NCBI GenBank assembly: GCA_016235915.1 | Contig: JACRIC010000111.1 | Location: 1-11,978 of the forward strand | Direction of reading: 5' to 3' | DNA length: 11,978 bases | Source of the DNA: Candidatus Peregrinibacteria bacterium | GTDB lineage: Bacteria > Patescibacteriota > Gracilibacteria > UBA1369 > JACRIC01 | Program-made: the position numbers and the translations under genes | The notes under the pieces: model-generated | The model's input: only the letters and a program-made list of their open reading frames with translations | What the model was told of the DNA's origin: nothing | The model's database searches: none | Shown: positions 1 to 6,312 of the stretch, in pieces | Numbering within the stretch: position 1 is the first letter of the stretch | Layout of the letters: the number at the start of each line of letters is the position of its first letter

Positions 1-640
1 GATACCGCGTTAAAAGTTCAGGATCGGAAAGAAGCTCGATAGCTTTGCCGGGCTTACCGAGGAAAAAAGAAAAAATTAAGTCGAGCGTATGAGCCTCAAC
101 ATCAGGATATCGGGCTTGAAGTTCTTGTGCGAGAATGTTTTTTGGAACAAGGCGAAAAGAATACAGACGGACGCGTGAGATAATCGTGTCAGAAATGGCT
201 TTGAGATCGTTGGTTGTGAGGAGGAATATGACACGGCGCGGCGGTTCTTCGAGACTTTTCAACAGAGCATTCATAGCGGAATCTGAGAGTCGTTCGATAT
301 TTTGTATCAGAATAATTTTACGCGGACTTTGAGTGGAAAGCGCGAGCGAACCAATCAGTTCGCGGATACGATCGATGGTGATGGTTTCGCCGTCATCGAT
401 CATTTCAAAAGTATCATAATGACAGCCTTTTTGAATTTGAATGCAAGTGGGACAAGTATGACAAAAGTGGTTTTCGCATTGAAGGATGCCGGCAAATGTT
501 TTTGCGATGGCATTTTTTCCAATTTTATCAGGACCTGCAAAAAGATACGCGTGGTTGAGATTATTTTCAGAAATCTCCTGTTCCAGACGAGCAAGCTCTT
601 TTTCATGTCCAATAATGTTCCAGTGGTAGAGAAGAGGCAA
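1..640 (-). CDS. holB: DNA polymerase III subunit delta' (clamp loader), 3' end outside window
   Basis: Subunit of the clamp-loader complex that places the beta sliding clamp on primed DNA. I translated this frame by hand; it stays open to the left edge, giving 213 visible residues from a TTG start at 640. The N-terminus reads LPLLYHWNIIGHEKELARLE, typical of delta'/tau. It is followed by a degenerate P-loop AGPDKIGKNA (residues 35-44), a four-cysteine zinc module (C55, C60, C63, C66), a DEAD-box-region equivalent IQNIERLSDSAMNALLKSLE (112-130), a sensor-1-like LTTND, and SRV at 155-157 where the arginine-finger SRC motif is expected. GKPGKAIELL near the edge is also typical. The P-loop lacks the usual T/S after GK, so ATP binding is doubtful, as in E. 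coli delta'. TTG is chosen because no ATG is in frame and a stop (TAA, 655-653) lies just upstream. ATT at 652 is a less likely alternative. No Shine-Dalgarno sequence is visible. Confidence 0.9.
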   Translation of the reverse strand, partial: MPLLYHWNIIGHEKELARLEQEISENNLNHAYLFAGPDKIGKNAIAKTFAGILQCENHFCHTCPTCIQIQKGCHYDTFEMIDDGETITIDRIRELIGSLALSTQSPRKIILIQNIERLSDSAMNALLKSLEEPPRRVIFLLTTNDLKAISDTIISRVRLYSFRLVPKNILAQELQARYPDVEAHTLDLIFSFFLGKPGKAIELLSDPELLTRY

Positions 641-668
641 AAGAGCAGGAATTTATAGAGAAAAACCG

Positions 669-697
669 ATTATATTGTATTCATATTTCATTCGTAA
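669..697 (-). promoter_or_regulatory. Candidate promoter of holB
   Basis: A perfect -10 box TATAAT (674-669) is preceded at 17 bases by the weak -35 TTACGA (697-692). The -35 lies inside the 3' end of the preceding hydrolase gene. The predicted transcript start is near 662, about 22 bases before the TTG. The -35 is poor, so this is tentative. Confidence 0.4.
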
Positions 698-1601
698 GGC
701 AATGCGCCGATCCGCCAGCGTATCGAAAGTACGATAACGGAGTAACAATATGCGAAATACCCCATTTTTCAAAAAGTTCCTCAATGCCGGGAGTGGAAAA
801 TCGCGAACTGCCGATCAAAATTCCGGGAGCTGAAATCATATTGATAGCATACGTCCCAAGATCAGATGCTGTGCCAGAAGAATCTCCCACATCAACAGGA
901 ATGAGTTCAATGCCGAGCTTACGAAGCTCTGCGAGACTTGCGGCGTTTATAATCGACTCATTTACCAAAAGAGCTTTTAAGGTGTTATCGCCCGAAATCA
1001 CCGGAGCCAACACGGTATCAAGGTGGTATCCCTCGCTTTCCACAAGAACAGAGTGATCTGGCCTGATGACGTCCATAACCGCTTCATGTCCGAGTTTATT
1101 TGATCGGGCAATACCGCCAAAATAAAACGTCCCTTCCCGACTTTCCACATAAATACTCTCGCCCGTTTCCAAAAAGGCATCTTTCGGGAGTTCAATAATC
1201 TCTTTTTTAAATTTTTCAGCAATAATCGGAGCAAAAATATCCGCTTCGGCCGCTCTTTCCTTACAACTGAAGCGGGCTTTGATCCAATACTGACGGTAAG
1301 CCAAACCAGCGTCGCGTATAAAAACCGCGTCATGATCCAAAGACGCTTCGGTATTGAGGGCATCAGGGAAAGGCAGAACGTGAAGCGTAAAGCCATTCTT
1401 TTTTAACGTATCAATAAAATACTCATATTCAGCCACGAGCTTCTGCTGATCAGGGATAATGCCATTTTGATGGGCATACAGGGTCGCCATATTGAGACTG
1501 TGCTCAGACAGTCCTTTATGAATCGGATAGCCATTATACCAGCACCCCGCGATATTTCCGTGAGGCTTTGGCAGAGAAACAACAAGAAGTTCATGCCGCA
1601 T
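681..1601 (-). CDS. Guanidine-modifying hydrolase (DDAH / amidinotransferase fold)
   Basis: Member of the arginine deiminase / dimethylarginine dimethylaminohydrolase / amidinotransferase superfamily, which attacks the guanidino carbon of arginine-like substrates through a Cys. In the longest frame (322 residues from 1649) I see HDAVFIRDAG at 106-114 (the FxRDP-like motif), ETGES at 161-165 (position of the EGGD acidic motif), GYHLD with the likely catalytic His209, and SAHC with the likely nucleophile Cys307 close to the C-terminus. The substrate cannot be told from sequence; citrulline production from arginine or methylarginine is a family-based guess. I prefer the start at 1601 (MRHELLVVSLPKP, 306 residues) or 1610, because a good promoter lies between 1656 and 1629 and would place the transcript start near 1622, downstream of the ATG at 1649. 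The stop of the K+ channel gene is 18 bases before 1649, so co-transcription is also possible. Confidence 0.8.
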   Translation of the reverse strand: MRHELLVVSLPKPHGNIAGCWYNGYPIHKGLSEHSLNMATLYAHQNGIIPDQQKLVAEYEYFIDTLKKNGFTLHVLPFPDALNTEASLDHDAVFIRDAGLAYRQYWIKARFSCKERAAEADIFAPIIAEKFKKEIIELPKDAFLETGESIYVESREGTFYFGGIARSNKLGHEAVMDVIRPDHSVLVESEGYHLDTVLAPVISGDNTLKALLVNESIINAASLAELRKLGIELIPVDVGDSSGTASDLGTYAINMISAPGILIGSSRFSTPGIEELFEKWGISHIVTPLSYFRYAGGSAHCLTNEI

Positions 1602-1628
1602 ACAAAGCATGATAAAGTCAGCAAACGA

Positions 1629-1656
1629 ATTATACGCGATTGTATACATTTTACAA
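1629..1656 (-). promoter_or_regulatory. Candidate promoter of the guanidine hydrolase
   Basis: TTGTAA (1656-1651), a 16-base spacer and a perfect TATAAT (1634-1629). The predicted start point near 1622 lies 12 bases before the ATG at 1610 and 21 before the ATG at 1601. This argues that the longest possible frame, from 1649, is over-extended. No ribosome binding site is seen before either ATG. Confidence 0.5.
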
Positions 1657-1667
1657 ACGCGCGGCTC

Positions 1668-2486
1668 CTATTTTTTCGCTTCCTTTGTAGAAACATCCAC
1701 ATTCTCAAGGTCGGTGGTTCCGAAAAGAGAGGACATCATAGATTTTCCAATAACATTCATAAGGAGTCCGAAGAGCGCGAGCCCCGCAAGCATGGTAAAA
1801 GCCGCCACGATTCTTCCGATGACCGTCACGGGATACATATCTCCGTATCCCACAGTGGTAATCGTGACAATACCCCACCACATGGCTTTGGGAATAGAGG
1901 TAAAAGCGGTGCCTTCCACGCCTTTTTCAGCGTAATATTCCAGAGTGGAAAAGATGACGAGCACGGAAAAAAGTGCGATAAAGTAAATCTGCAAATCCAT
2001 TTTCAGGGTATCGAATTTACTGGCCTTACTCTTGGCATATTCTTTCGTAGCGTGCTTAGCGAGTTTGAGGAGTCGGAGCATTCTCATGAGTCTCAAAAAT
2101 CGCAATATTCGCAGGACTCGAAGCATCTTAACGGCGCGAAAATCGGCAATATTCAGATACGAAGGCGCGATGGCCAAAAAGTCAATAACGCCCCAAATCC
2201 CGAAAATATAAGAACTTTTTTTCTGCGCCACATAAATGTTAGCGATATATTCGAAAGTAAATATTCCGACGACAATATACTCAGAAACATCAAAAAATGT
2301 CTGATATTGCAAGTAGATTTCTTCCACGGACGCGATCACGATGGAGGCAATCGAGAAAAAAATGAGAAAAACGACAACATCGTTTATCACTCGATAGGTT
2401 TTTGATTCCTCATTGGCGAATCCTTCATGGAGGAATCGGTCGAGGCGATACTGGAAGCCGAGAGTGAGATTTCGTGGTTGTCTCAT
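1668..2486 (-). CDS. Voltage-gated potassium channel (Kv-type, six transmembrane segments)
   Basis: Tetrameric inner-membrane K+ channel subunit, 272 residues from the chosen ATG. The order is an amphipathic N-terminus, S1 around NDVVVFLIFFSIASIVIA, S2 around EYIVVGIFTFEYIANIY, S3 around GVIDFLAIAPSYL, then S4 with arginines at every third position (RAVKMLRVLRILRFLRLMR and onward). After S5 come the pore helix and the selectivity filter TVGYGD, then S6 (IVAAFTMLAGLALFGLLMN). There is no cytoplasmic RCK/TrkA-N domain; the C-terminal tail is only about 25 residues. It resembles bacterial/archaeal KvAP-like channels in layout. The start at 2486 (MRQPRNLTLG) is preferred over 2552 because TATAAT ends six bases before it, predicting a leaderless mRNA. 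The stop lies 18 bases before the longest frame of the hydrolase gene. Confidence 0.92.
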   Translation of the reverse strand: MRQPRNLTLGFQYRLDRFLHEGFANEESKTYRVINDVVVFLIFFSIASIVIASVEEIYLQYQTFFDVSEYIVVGIFTFEYIANIYVAQKKSSYIFGIWGVIDFLAIAPSYLNIADFRAVKMLRVLRILRFLRLMRMLRLLKLAKHATKEYAKSKASKFDTLKMDLQIYFIALFSVLVIFSTLEYYAEKGVEGTAFTSIPKAMWWGIVTITTVGYGDMYPVTVIGRIVAAFTMLAGLALFGLLMNVIGKSMMSSLFGTTDLENVDVSTKEAKK

Positions 2487-2492
2487 CTGAGA

Positions 2493-2521
2493 ATTATAAC
2501 ACAAAACTTTACAAACGTAAA
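2493..2521 (-). promoter_or_regulatory. Leaderless promoter of the K+ channel gene
   Basis: TTTACG (2521-2516), a 17-base spacer and a perfect TATAAT (2498-2493), then only six bases (tctcag) before the ATG at 2486. Transcription would start at or next to the A of the ATG, so translation would begin on a leaderless mRNA. No Shine-Dalgarno sequence is present. Confidence 0.65.
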
Positions 2522-2546
2522 GCATTTTGACGGTATATCCTGAAAA

Positions 2547-2617
2547 TGTCACCCTGAGGTTCTCGAAGGATAGGCATTTTTAGATTGTGTCATGGTTCGA
2601 GAACCTCACCATGACAC
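2547..2617. repeat. Intergenic two-part palindromic repeat
   Basis: The left part begins TGTCACCCTGAGGTTCTCG (2547-2565). The right part (2589-2615) is nearly palindromic. Two mutually exclusive foldings are visible: a local hairpin with a perfect 10-bp stem (2587-2596 with 2608-2617, 11-base loop), and a long-range perfect 13-bp stem (TGAGGTTCTCGAA, 2555-2567, with 2596-2608). The right part matches 10980-11006 inside mnmA at 26 of 27 bases. It follows the DUF475 gene on the minus strand but lacks a T-tract, so it is not an obvious terminator. Confidence 0.8.
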
Positions 2618-2651
2618 AAAAATTGAAGTATTTCAGCAGATGCGTGAGGAA

Positions 2652-3578
2652 TCACCCCTCGGCCACATTCCTACGATGCCTCATCGATTTCCAAAAGAAA
2701 TATCCGATGACGAGAAAGGTCACCGCCGGAGAAAGCCAGTGCGGAATGGTAAGCCCGAGACCGTCCAAAATCATAATAAATCCCAAAAAGAAAACCGAAT
2801 ACATGGCTCCATTCTTGAGATAAACGTATTTTTTAATAGTGTCGATATTGCGAATGGTGAATTCCCGAACGATAAAAGCGCCCAGCCCGTTTCCAAGAAT
2901 AATGAGCGGCACGGAGAGAGTGAAGGCAAATGCCCCGATCACACCATCAATAGAAAAGGTGGTGTCAATAACCTCAAGATAGAGAATTTTGCTGATATCC
3001 GACATATTCCCTTTTTTCATAAGATTCAATTCTGCTTTTTCGGCATTCTGCTTGAATCCATGAGTGATAAAAAAAGCAGTCGAACCCACCACCGCTCCGA
3101 ATGCAAACAATGGATTGATATGGATGGACTCCCACACAATAATGGCAAGAATAATGGAAACAACCGCATAAAACCATATCCCTTGCGAAAAAATAAATTT
3201 TTCTCCAATGAGACCAAAGTGCTTTTCTTCCAAAAAAAGCCAATGAAAAAAAATAAAAATAAGAAAAATGCCACCTCCAATAAGCAGAATAGGGGCGGAC
3301 GTCTCAATAGCGGCGATAATCCGCGGATCCTGCGAGAAAGTGGCCGTGAGTGAGCCGATAAAACCCAGATTCGGATTGGTCGCCCACACAATCAGCCACG
3401 GCAAAAATCCGCGTACGATGAAAACCGCGAACAGAAGTCCCCACACGAGAAACCATTTTCTCGCCTTTTGGCTCATGGTGGCCAAAACATCGGCATTGAT
3501 AACCGCATTGTCGATGCTCGAGATCGTCTCAAAGAGGCTGAGGCCGAGGATGACGGGAATGATTGAGAAGAGATCCAC
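2652..3578 (-). CDS. DUF475 / TerC-like integral membrane protein
   Basis: Polytopic membrane protein of 308 residues in the DUF475 family, related to the TerC family linked to metal ion handling and tellurite resistance. About eight hydrophobic segments are visible. The two signature repeats are FETISSIDNAVINADVL (16-32) and LEVIDTTFSIDGVIGAFAF (201-219), each with a conserved acidic residue and an SxDN/SxDG pair inside the membrane that could bind a metal ion. A charged cytoplasmic loop (HGFKQNAEKAELNLMKKG) sits in the middle. The C-terminus is short and basic. The start is GTG at 3578. No Shine-Dalgarno is visible, and the only promoter-like box overlaps the end of nth. The direct neighbours (nth upstream, K+ channel downstream) do not reveal a substrate. 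Family membership is firm; the transported ion is unknown. Confidence 0.9.
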   Translation of the reverse strand: MDLFSIIPVILGLSLFETISSIDNAVINADVLATMSQKARKWFLVWGLLFAVFIVRGFLPWLIVWATNPNLGFIGSLTATFSQDPRIIAAIETSAPILLIGGGIFLIFIFFHWLFLEEKHFGLIGEKFIFSQGIWFYAVVSIILAIIVWESIHINPLFAFGAVVGSTAFFITHGFKQNAEKAELNLMKKGNMSDISKILYLEVIDTTFSIDGVIGAFAFTLSVPLIILGNGLGAFIVREFTIRNIDTIKKYVYLKNGAMYSVFFLGFIMILDGLGLTIPHWLSPAVTFLVIGYFFWKSMRHRRNVAEG

Positions 3579-3611
3579 GAGCGTTTTTCAGAAAAATTAT
3601 TTTCTGCGCGG

Positions 3612-3617
3612 ATTATA
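3612..3617 (-). promoter_or_regulatory. -10 box for the DUF475 gene overlapping the nth stop codon
   Basis: A perfect TATAAT (3617-3612) contains the TAA stop of nth (3615-3613). The predicted transcript start is near 3605, about 27 bases before the GTG at 3578. No convincing -35 is found at 16-18 bases, so the DUF475 gene may instead be read from nth. Confidence 0.3.
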
Positions 3618-4254
3618 CCATAAATTTCTTCGCGGACGGACAAAGATCTTTCACGGGACAAATCGAACATTTCGGATTTTTGACACAGATTTTTCGACCG
3701 TGCGTGATGAAATATTCGTTCACTTCAAGAAATTGCGGCGGATCATACCATTTTTCTAAATCCACCCCTATTTTTTCAGGATTGGTATTTTGCGAAAGTC
3801 CAAGTCGCGGCGAAAGCCTCAATACATGAGTATCCACCGCGATTCCCGTCATTTTCCCGAATGCTTTTGCCAGAATAAGATGCGCGGTTTTTTTTGCAAC
3901 GCCGGGAAGAGTGAGGAGATCGTCCAAACGCTCAGGAACGCGTCCGTGAAATTCCGCCGCCAGTTTTTCCCCAATCCCTTTCAGAAATTTCGCTTTCACC
4001 CGATAAAAACCGATGGAATAAATTTCCTCTTCCAGAGTGGCAATGTCCGCTTCGGCGTAATCTTCAGCTGTTTTATATTTTTGAAAAAGACCGCGCGTGA
4101 CCTGATTCACTTTTTTATCTGTTGTCTGCGCGGAAAGAACGGTTCCAATAAGAAGCTCGAGCGGATTTTTCCATGCAACAAAAGGCCCTCGAACTGGATA
4201 GGTTTTTTTGAAACGCCGGAGAATTTCCTGCGCGTGTTGTTTTTCGGTCATCAT
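3613..4254 (-). CDS. nth: Endonuclease III (bifunctional DNA glycosylase/AP lyase)
   Basis: Base-excision repair enzyme that removes oxidised pyrimidines and cuts at the abasic site. From the ATG at 4254 the protein has 213 residues, close to E. coli Nth (211). Visible features are LIGTVLSAQTTDKKVN (35-50), the helix-hairpin-helix LPGVAKKTAHLILAKAFG (116-133) with the catalytic lysine K122, AVDTHVLRLSPRLGL with the catalytic aspartate D141, and four C-terminal cysteines for a [4Fe-4S] cluster (C190, C196, C199, C205). Cluster spacing is C-x5-C-x2-C-x5-C, one residue shorter in the first gap than the C-x6 of E. coli. The open frame continues upstream to 4578, but that extension is unlike the family and overlaps thpR on the other strand. 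ATG at 4251 (the next codon) or 4275 are alternative starts. Confidence 0.95.
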   Translation of the reverse strand: MMTEKQHAQEILRRFKKTYPVRGPFVAWKNPLELLIGTVLSAQTTDKKVNQVTRGLFQKYKTAEDYAEADIATLEEEIYSIGFYRVKAKFLKGIGEKLAAEFHGRVPERLDDLLTLPGVAKKTAHLILAKAFGKMTGIAVDTHVLRLSPRLGLSQNTNPEKIGVDLEKWYDPPQFLEVNEYFITHGRKICVKNPKCSICPVKDLCPSAKKFMV

Positions 4255-4277
4255 CCAAGATACTGCCAGAAACATTC

Positions 4278-4340
4278 TTGACAGTAAATAATATATTTTT
4301 AGTAAATGTGTTATTTTTTCAAGTATTGAAATGATAAAAT
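4278..4340 (+). promoter_or_regulatory. Divergent nth/thpR intergenic region with promoter-like boxes
   Basis: The 126-base gap between the divergent nth and thpR starts is very AT-rich. On the plus strand it has a perfect TTGACA (4278-4283) without a good -10 at 16-18 bases, and a TAAAAT (4335-4340) without a good -35. The palindrome TTTCAAgtaTTGAAA (4317-4331) overlaps this area and could be an operator. Which box drives thpR is unresolved, and no clear nth promoter was found. Confidence 0.3.
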
Positions 4341-4346
4341 CAAAAT

Positions 4347-4363
4347 GCCCACGAATCTTGGGC
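4347..4363 (+). other. Small hairpin in the thpR leader
   Basis: GCCCA-CGAATCT-TGGGC forms a 5-bp stem with a 7-base loop, ending 17 bases before the thpR ATG. No T-tract follows, so it is not a terminator. It could affect translation or mRNA stability; it may also be chance. Confidence 0.3.
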
Positions 4364-4380
4364 AACAGTGACCATTTCTC

Positions 4381-4977
4381 ATGATTCACGAAATTGCCAT
4401 CTCTCCTGCACGTCGCCTCTTTCTGGCGATACCTCTTCCTAAGAGTATCGCAGAAATTCTCTTGCAGTGCCGTTTTCAGCATCCCGCCATTCGTTGGACA
4501 CCTCCTGCCAACTTTCACATAACGGTATATTTTTTCGGCGCAACGCCAGAAAACTCCATTCGCGAACTTGCAAAACACATTCGAGCCGTCTCCTCCTCCG
4601 TTAAATCATTTGAAATGGATTTTGAAAAATTCATTTGTGTCCCGCAAGGAATTTCTCCTCACATGATATGGGCGGGACTTCAATCAAATAGCCATTTTTC
4701 AACACTTGTAAAAAAAATACAAAATATCGCCATCGAGCTCCTTCATGTAAAACCAGAAAATCACGCGCCGCACCCGCACGTGACGCTCGCGCGTTTTCGC
4801 GCTCGCGCAGATGTGCGCGAAATTCCCCTCGCCAAACTCGATATCCCGCCTCTGCAAGTAAAAAACTTGCATTTGATGGAGTCGCATTTGGAACGATCAG
4901 GAGCTCAATATTCTCTCTTATCAAAATTTGCACTGAAATACACAGAAAACATTGAGGTTCCTGAACATTTGCCTTGA
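4381..4977 (+). CDS. thpR: RNA 2',3'-cyclic phosphodiesterase (2'-5' RNA ligase family)
   Basis: Two-histidine (2H) phosphoesterase that opens RNA 2',3'-cyclic phosphates and, in vitro, can join tRNA halves by a 2'-5' bond. The protein has 198 residues, slightly longer than the usual 175-190. Both catalytic HxT motifs are present: HITVYFFG (His46, Thr48) and HPHVTLAR (His133, Thr135). Other family features are RRLFLAIPLP near the start, the WTPPANFHIT run before motif 1, and a C-terminal HLMESHLERSGAQYSLLSKF close to the family's SxLxxxGxxYxxL pattern. ATG at 4381 is the only reasonable start; an upstream ATG in frame (4345) is closed by TGA at 4369-4371. No Shine-Dalgarno sequence is seen. 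It is divergent from nth and followed by murB after 110 bases. Confidence 0.92.
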   Translation: MIHEIAISPARRLFLAIPLPKSIAEILLQCRFQHPAIRWTPPANFHITVYFFGATPENSIRELAKHIRAVSSSVKSFEMDFEKFICVPQGISPHMIWAGLQSNSHFSTLVKKIQNIAIELLHVKPENHAPHPHVTLARFRARADVREIPLAKLDIPPLQVKNLHLMESHLERSGAQYSLLSKFALKYTENIEVPEHLP

Positions 4978-4997
4978 TGAAGCCTCCTTGTTATGAT
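4969..4997 (+). promoter_or_regulatory. Candidate promoter of murB
   Basis: TTGCCT (4969-4974), a 17-base spacer and TATGAT (4992-4997), overlapping the end of thpR. The predicted start is near 5004, leaving an 84-base leader before murB. Box quality is moderate. Confidence 0.4.
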
Positions 4998-5016
4998 TTG
5001 AGAGCTCTTCGGTAAG

Positions 5017-5030
5017 TCTGCCCGGGCAGA
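5017..5030. repeat. 14-bp perfect palindrome in the murB leader
   Basis: TCTGCCCGGGCAGA reads the same on both strands. It lies between the candidate murB promoter and its ATG. It could be a protein binding site or a tight hairpin. No T-tract of note follows. Confidence 0.4.
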
Positions 5031-5087
5031 GATTTTAGCTCGATTTACAGCTTATTGAAGCCATTTTAATTTCAAAACTCGCTTCAC

Positions 5088-6098
5088 ATGGGCATTTACT
5101 CCTCCAAAAAAGACCAATTTTCCGAAGATCTCCGACGTCGGATTTCAGTCCGTGAGCCATTAAACAAATATTGTCTCTATCGCGTTGGCGGTCCGGCCGA
5201 TCTTTTTTTTACCGCAAAATCAGCTGACGATCTAGAAAATATTGTGATGGAAGCTCAGAGCCTGCGAATTCCTTTTTTGGTTATTGGAAAAGGGAGCAAT
5301 GTGCTGTTTGGCGACAGTGGTTACACGGGACTCGTGATCCAAAACACTGCGGGAAATATTACGGTCGCCTATGATAAAACAAACACCGACCATCCCCTTC
5401 TGGAAGTGGAATCAGGCGTTTCGGTTGCCGATCTTTTGAGGGCATTGCAGGATCAGCGATCGTTTCAGCTCGTTTTGTCCCGCAGTGGCGTGCCGCAGTA
5501 CTTTGATTCAAGTCTATTAGCCGAATTTCAAGGAATTCCCGGCACCATCGGCGGCGCGGTCTATGGCAATGCAGGTTGTTTTGGAAAAGAAATCGGAGAT
5601 TTTGTGGAAAAAGTGGAAATTTTGGACATCGCCAATGCGACAGCTCAAAAAAAATCGCTTTCAAAAAATGATGGAACGCTTCGTTTCATGTATCGTTGGA
5701 GCAGTATGAAGGAAAAGGATGAGCGGGAGAATAATCATAGAACGAATACGGTTATTGTCAAGGCATTTCTGCGACTGTCGCTGACCGACATTCCTCCGAA
5801 AATCGCAGTGGACGATGCTCTGCGGAAGGCTCGCTCAGAAAAACAGCCCCCGGGATTTTCCTGCGGTTCTTTTTTTAAAAATCCTTCATCAGGAAAATCC
5901 GCAGGAGAGCTCATAGAAGCGGCTGGTTTTAAAGGAAAACGTATGGGTGGCGCGCAAATTTCAGAAAAACACGGAAATTTTATTCTCAATGTCGGTGGCG
6001 CAAAGACATCGGACATTCTCGGCCTCGCCGAAGAGGTGAAAAAAGAAGTTTTTCGACATTTCGGCGTGGAACTGGAAGAGGAAGTGCGGGTGTATTAA
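5088..6098 (+). CDS. murB: UDP-N-acetylenolpyruvoylglucosamine reductase
   Basis: Cytoplasmic FAD enzyme that uses NADPH to reduce UDP-GlcNAc-enolpyruvate to UDP-MurNAc, the second committed step of peptidoglycan precursor synthesis. The 336-residue protein shows the FAD-binding motifs YRVGGPADLFF (31-41) and IGKGSNVLFGDSGYTGLVI (67-85), then GIPGTIGGAVYGNAGCFGKE (149-168). The catalytic serine is S261 in SCGSFFKNP, followed by the HGNFILN motif (295-301) and the C-terminal acidic EEEVRVY with the likely catalytic glutamate E332. Compared with the usual pattern, the stretch before GIPG (about 127-148) appears longer by roughly ten residues. The ATG at 5088 follows an 84-base leader and no clear Shine-Dalgarno. 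No terminator is obvious after the stop; a MITE-like element begins 19 bases later. Confidence 0.97.
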   Translation: MGIYSSKKDQFSEDLRRRISVREPLNKYCLYRVGGPADLFFTAKSADDLENIVMEAQSLRIPFLVIGKGSNVLFGDSGYTGLVIQNTAGNITVAYDKTNTDHPLLEVESGVSVADLLRALQDQRSFQLVLSRSGVPQYFDSSLLAEFQGIPGTIGGAVYGNAGCFGKEIGDFVEKVEILDIANATAQKKSLSKNDGTLRFMYRWSSMKEKDERENNHRTNTVIVKAFLRLSLTDIPPKIAVDDALRKARSEKQPPGFSCGSFFKNPSSGKSAGELIEAAGFKGKRMGGAQISEKHGNFILNVGGAKTSDILGLAEEVKKEVFRHFGVELEEEVRVY

Positions 6099-6117
6099 GC
6101 CGCGTCCAATAAATTTA

Positions 6118-6202
6118 GGAACCTCTGAAAAATGTAACATCGTTATGAAATCGGAGCCAAAATGGTAAAATTGCAGTCGTTGGTACATTTTTCAGAGGTT
6201 CC
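6118..6202. mobile_element. 85-bp MITE-like element with 19-bp perfect terminal inverted repeats
   Basis: The ends GGAACCTCTGAAAAATGTA (6118-6136) and its exact reverse complement (6184-6202) enclose 47 bases with no gene. TTTA occurs immediately outside both ends (6114-6117 and 6203-6206), as expected for a 4-bp target site duplication. The element cannot move by itself; an insertion sequence with the same ends would have to supply the transposase, and none is in this window. I could not assign it to a known IS family. It starts 19 bases after murB, so its long hairpin may also shape the murB transcript end. Confidence 0.75.
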
Positions 6203-6217
6203 TTTAACATTCGAAAC

Positions 6218-6261
6218 ATGTTCAATTATAATGTACACATGAGTACATTATAATCGAACAT
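6218..6261. repeat. 44-bp palindrome (19-bp arms, one mismatch)
   Basis: ATGTTCAATTATAATGTAC (6218-6236) pairs with GTACATTATAATCGAACAT (6243-6261) with one mismatch around the 6-base spacer ACATGA. Each arm carries TATAAT, one per strand in effect. It lies 15 bases after the MITE-like element and 52 bases before the ABC exporter promoter. Possible roles are an operator, a second small mobile palindrome, or a bidirectional hairpin. Confidence 0.75.
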
Positions 6262-6312
6262 AACAGCAAGGAGAATTGCTCAACTCGCTAACGAACGAAG
6301 ATGCCTCGCCCC

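Noticed and set aside
1467..2405. 312-residue plus-strand frame opposite the K+ channel gene
   Set aside because: It is His/Ser/Lys-rich low-quality sequence antisense to a clear channel with TVGYGD and S4 arginines.
2595..2608. GGTTCGAGAACC as a tRNA T-arm
   Set aside because: No acceptor stem, D-arm or anticodon arm fits around it; it is part of the palindromic repeat.
2587..2617. Hairpin after the DUF475 gene as a rho-independent terminator
   Set aside because: No T-tract follows the stem on the minus strand, and the same sequence occurs inside mnmA, so it is better explained as a dispersed repeat.
2592..3353. 253-residue plus-strand frame opposite the DUF475 gene
   Set aside because: Antisense shadow of a well-supported membrane protein; composition is strongly skewed to Lys, Asn and Arg, without motifs.
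4255..4578. N-terminal extension of the nth frame
   Set aside because: The 108 extra residues have no match to the endonuclease III pattern and overlap thpR antisense. The ATG at 4254 gives the normal family length.
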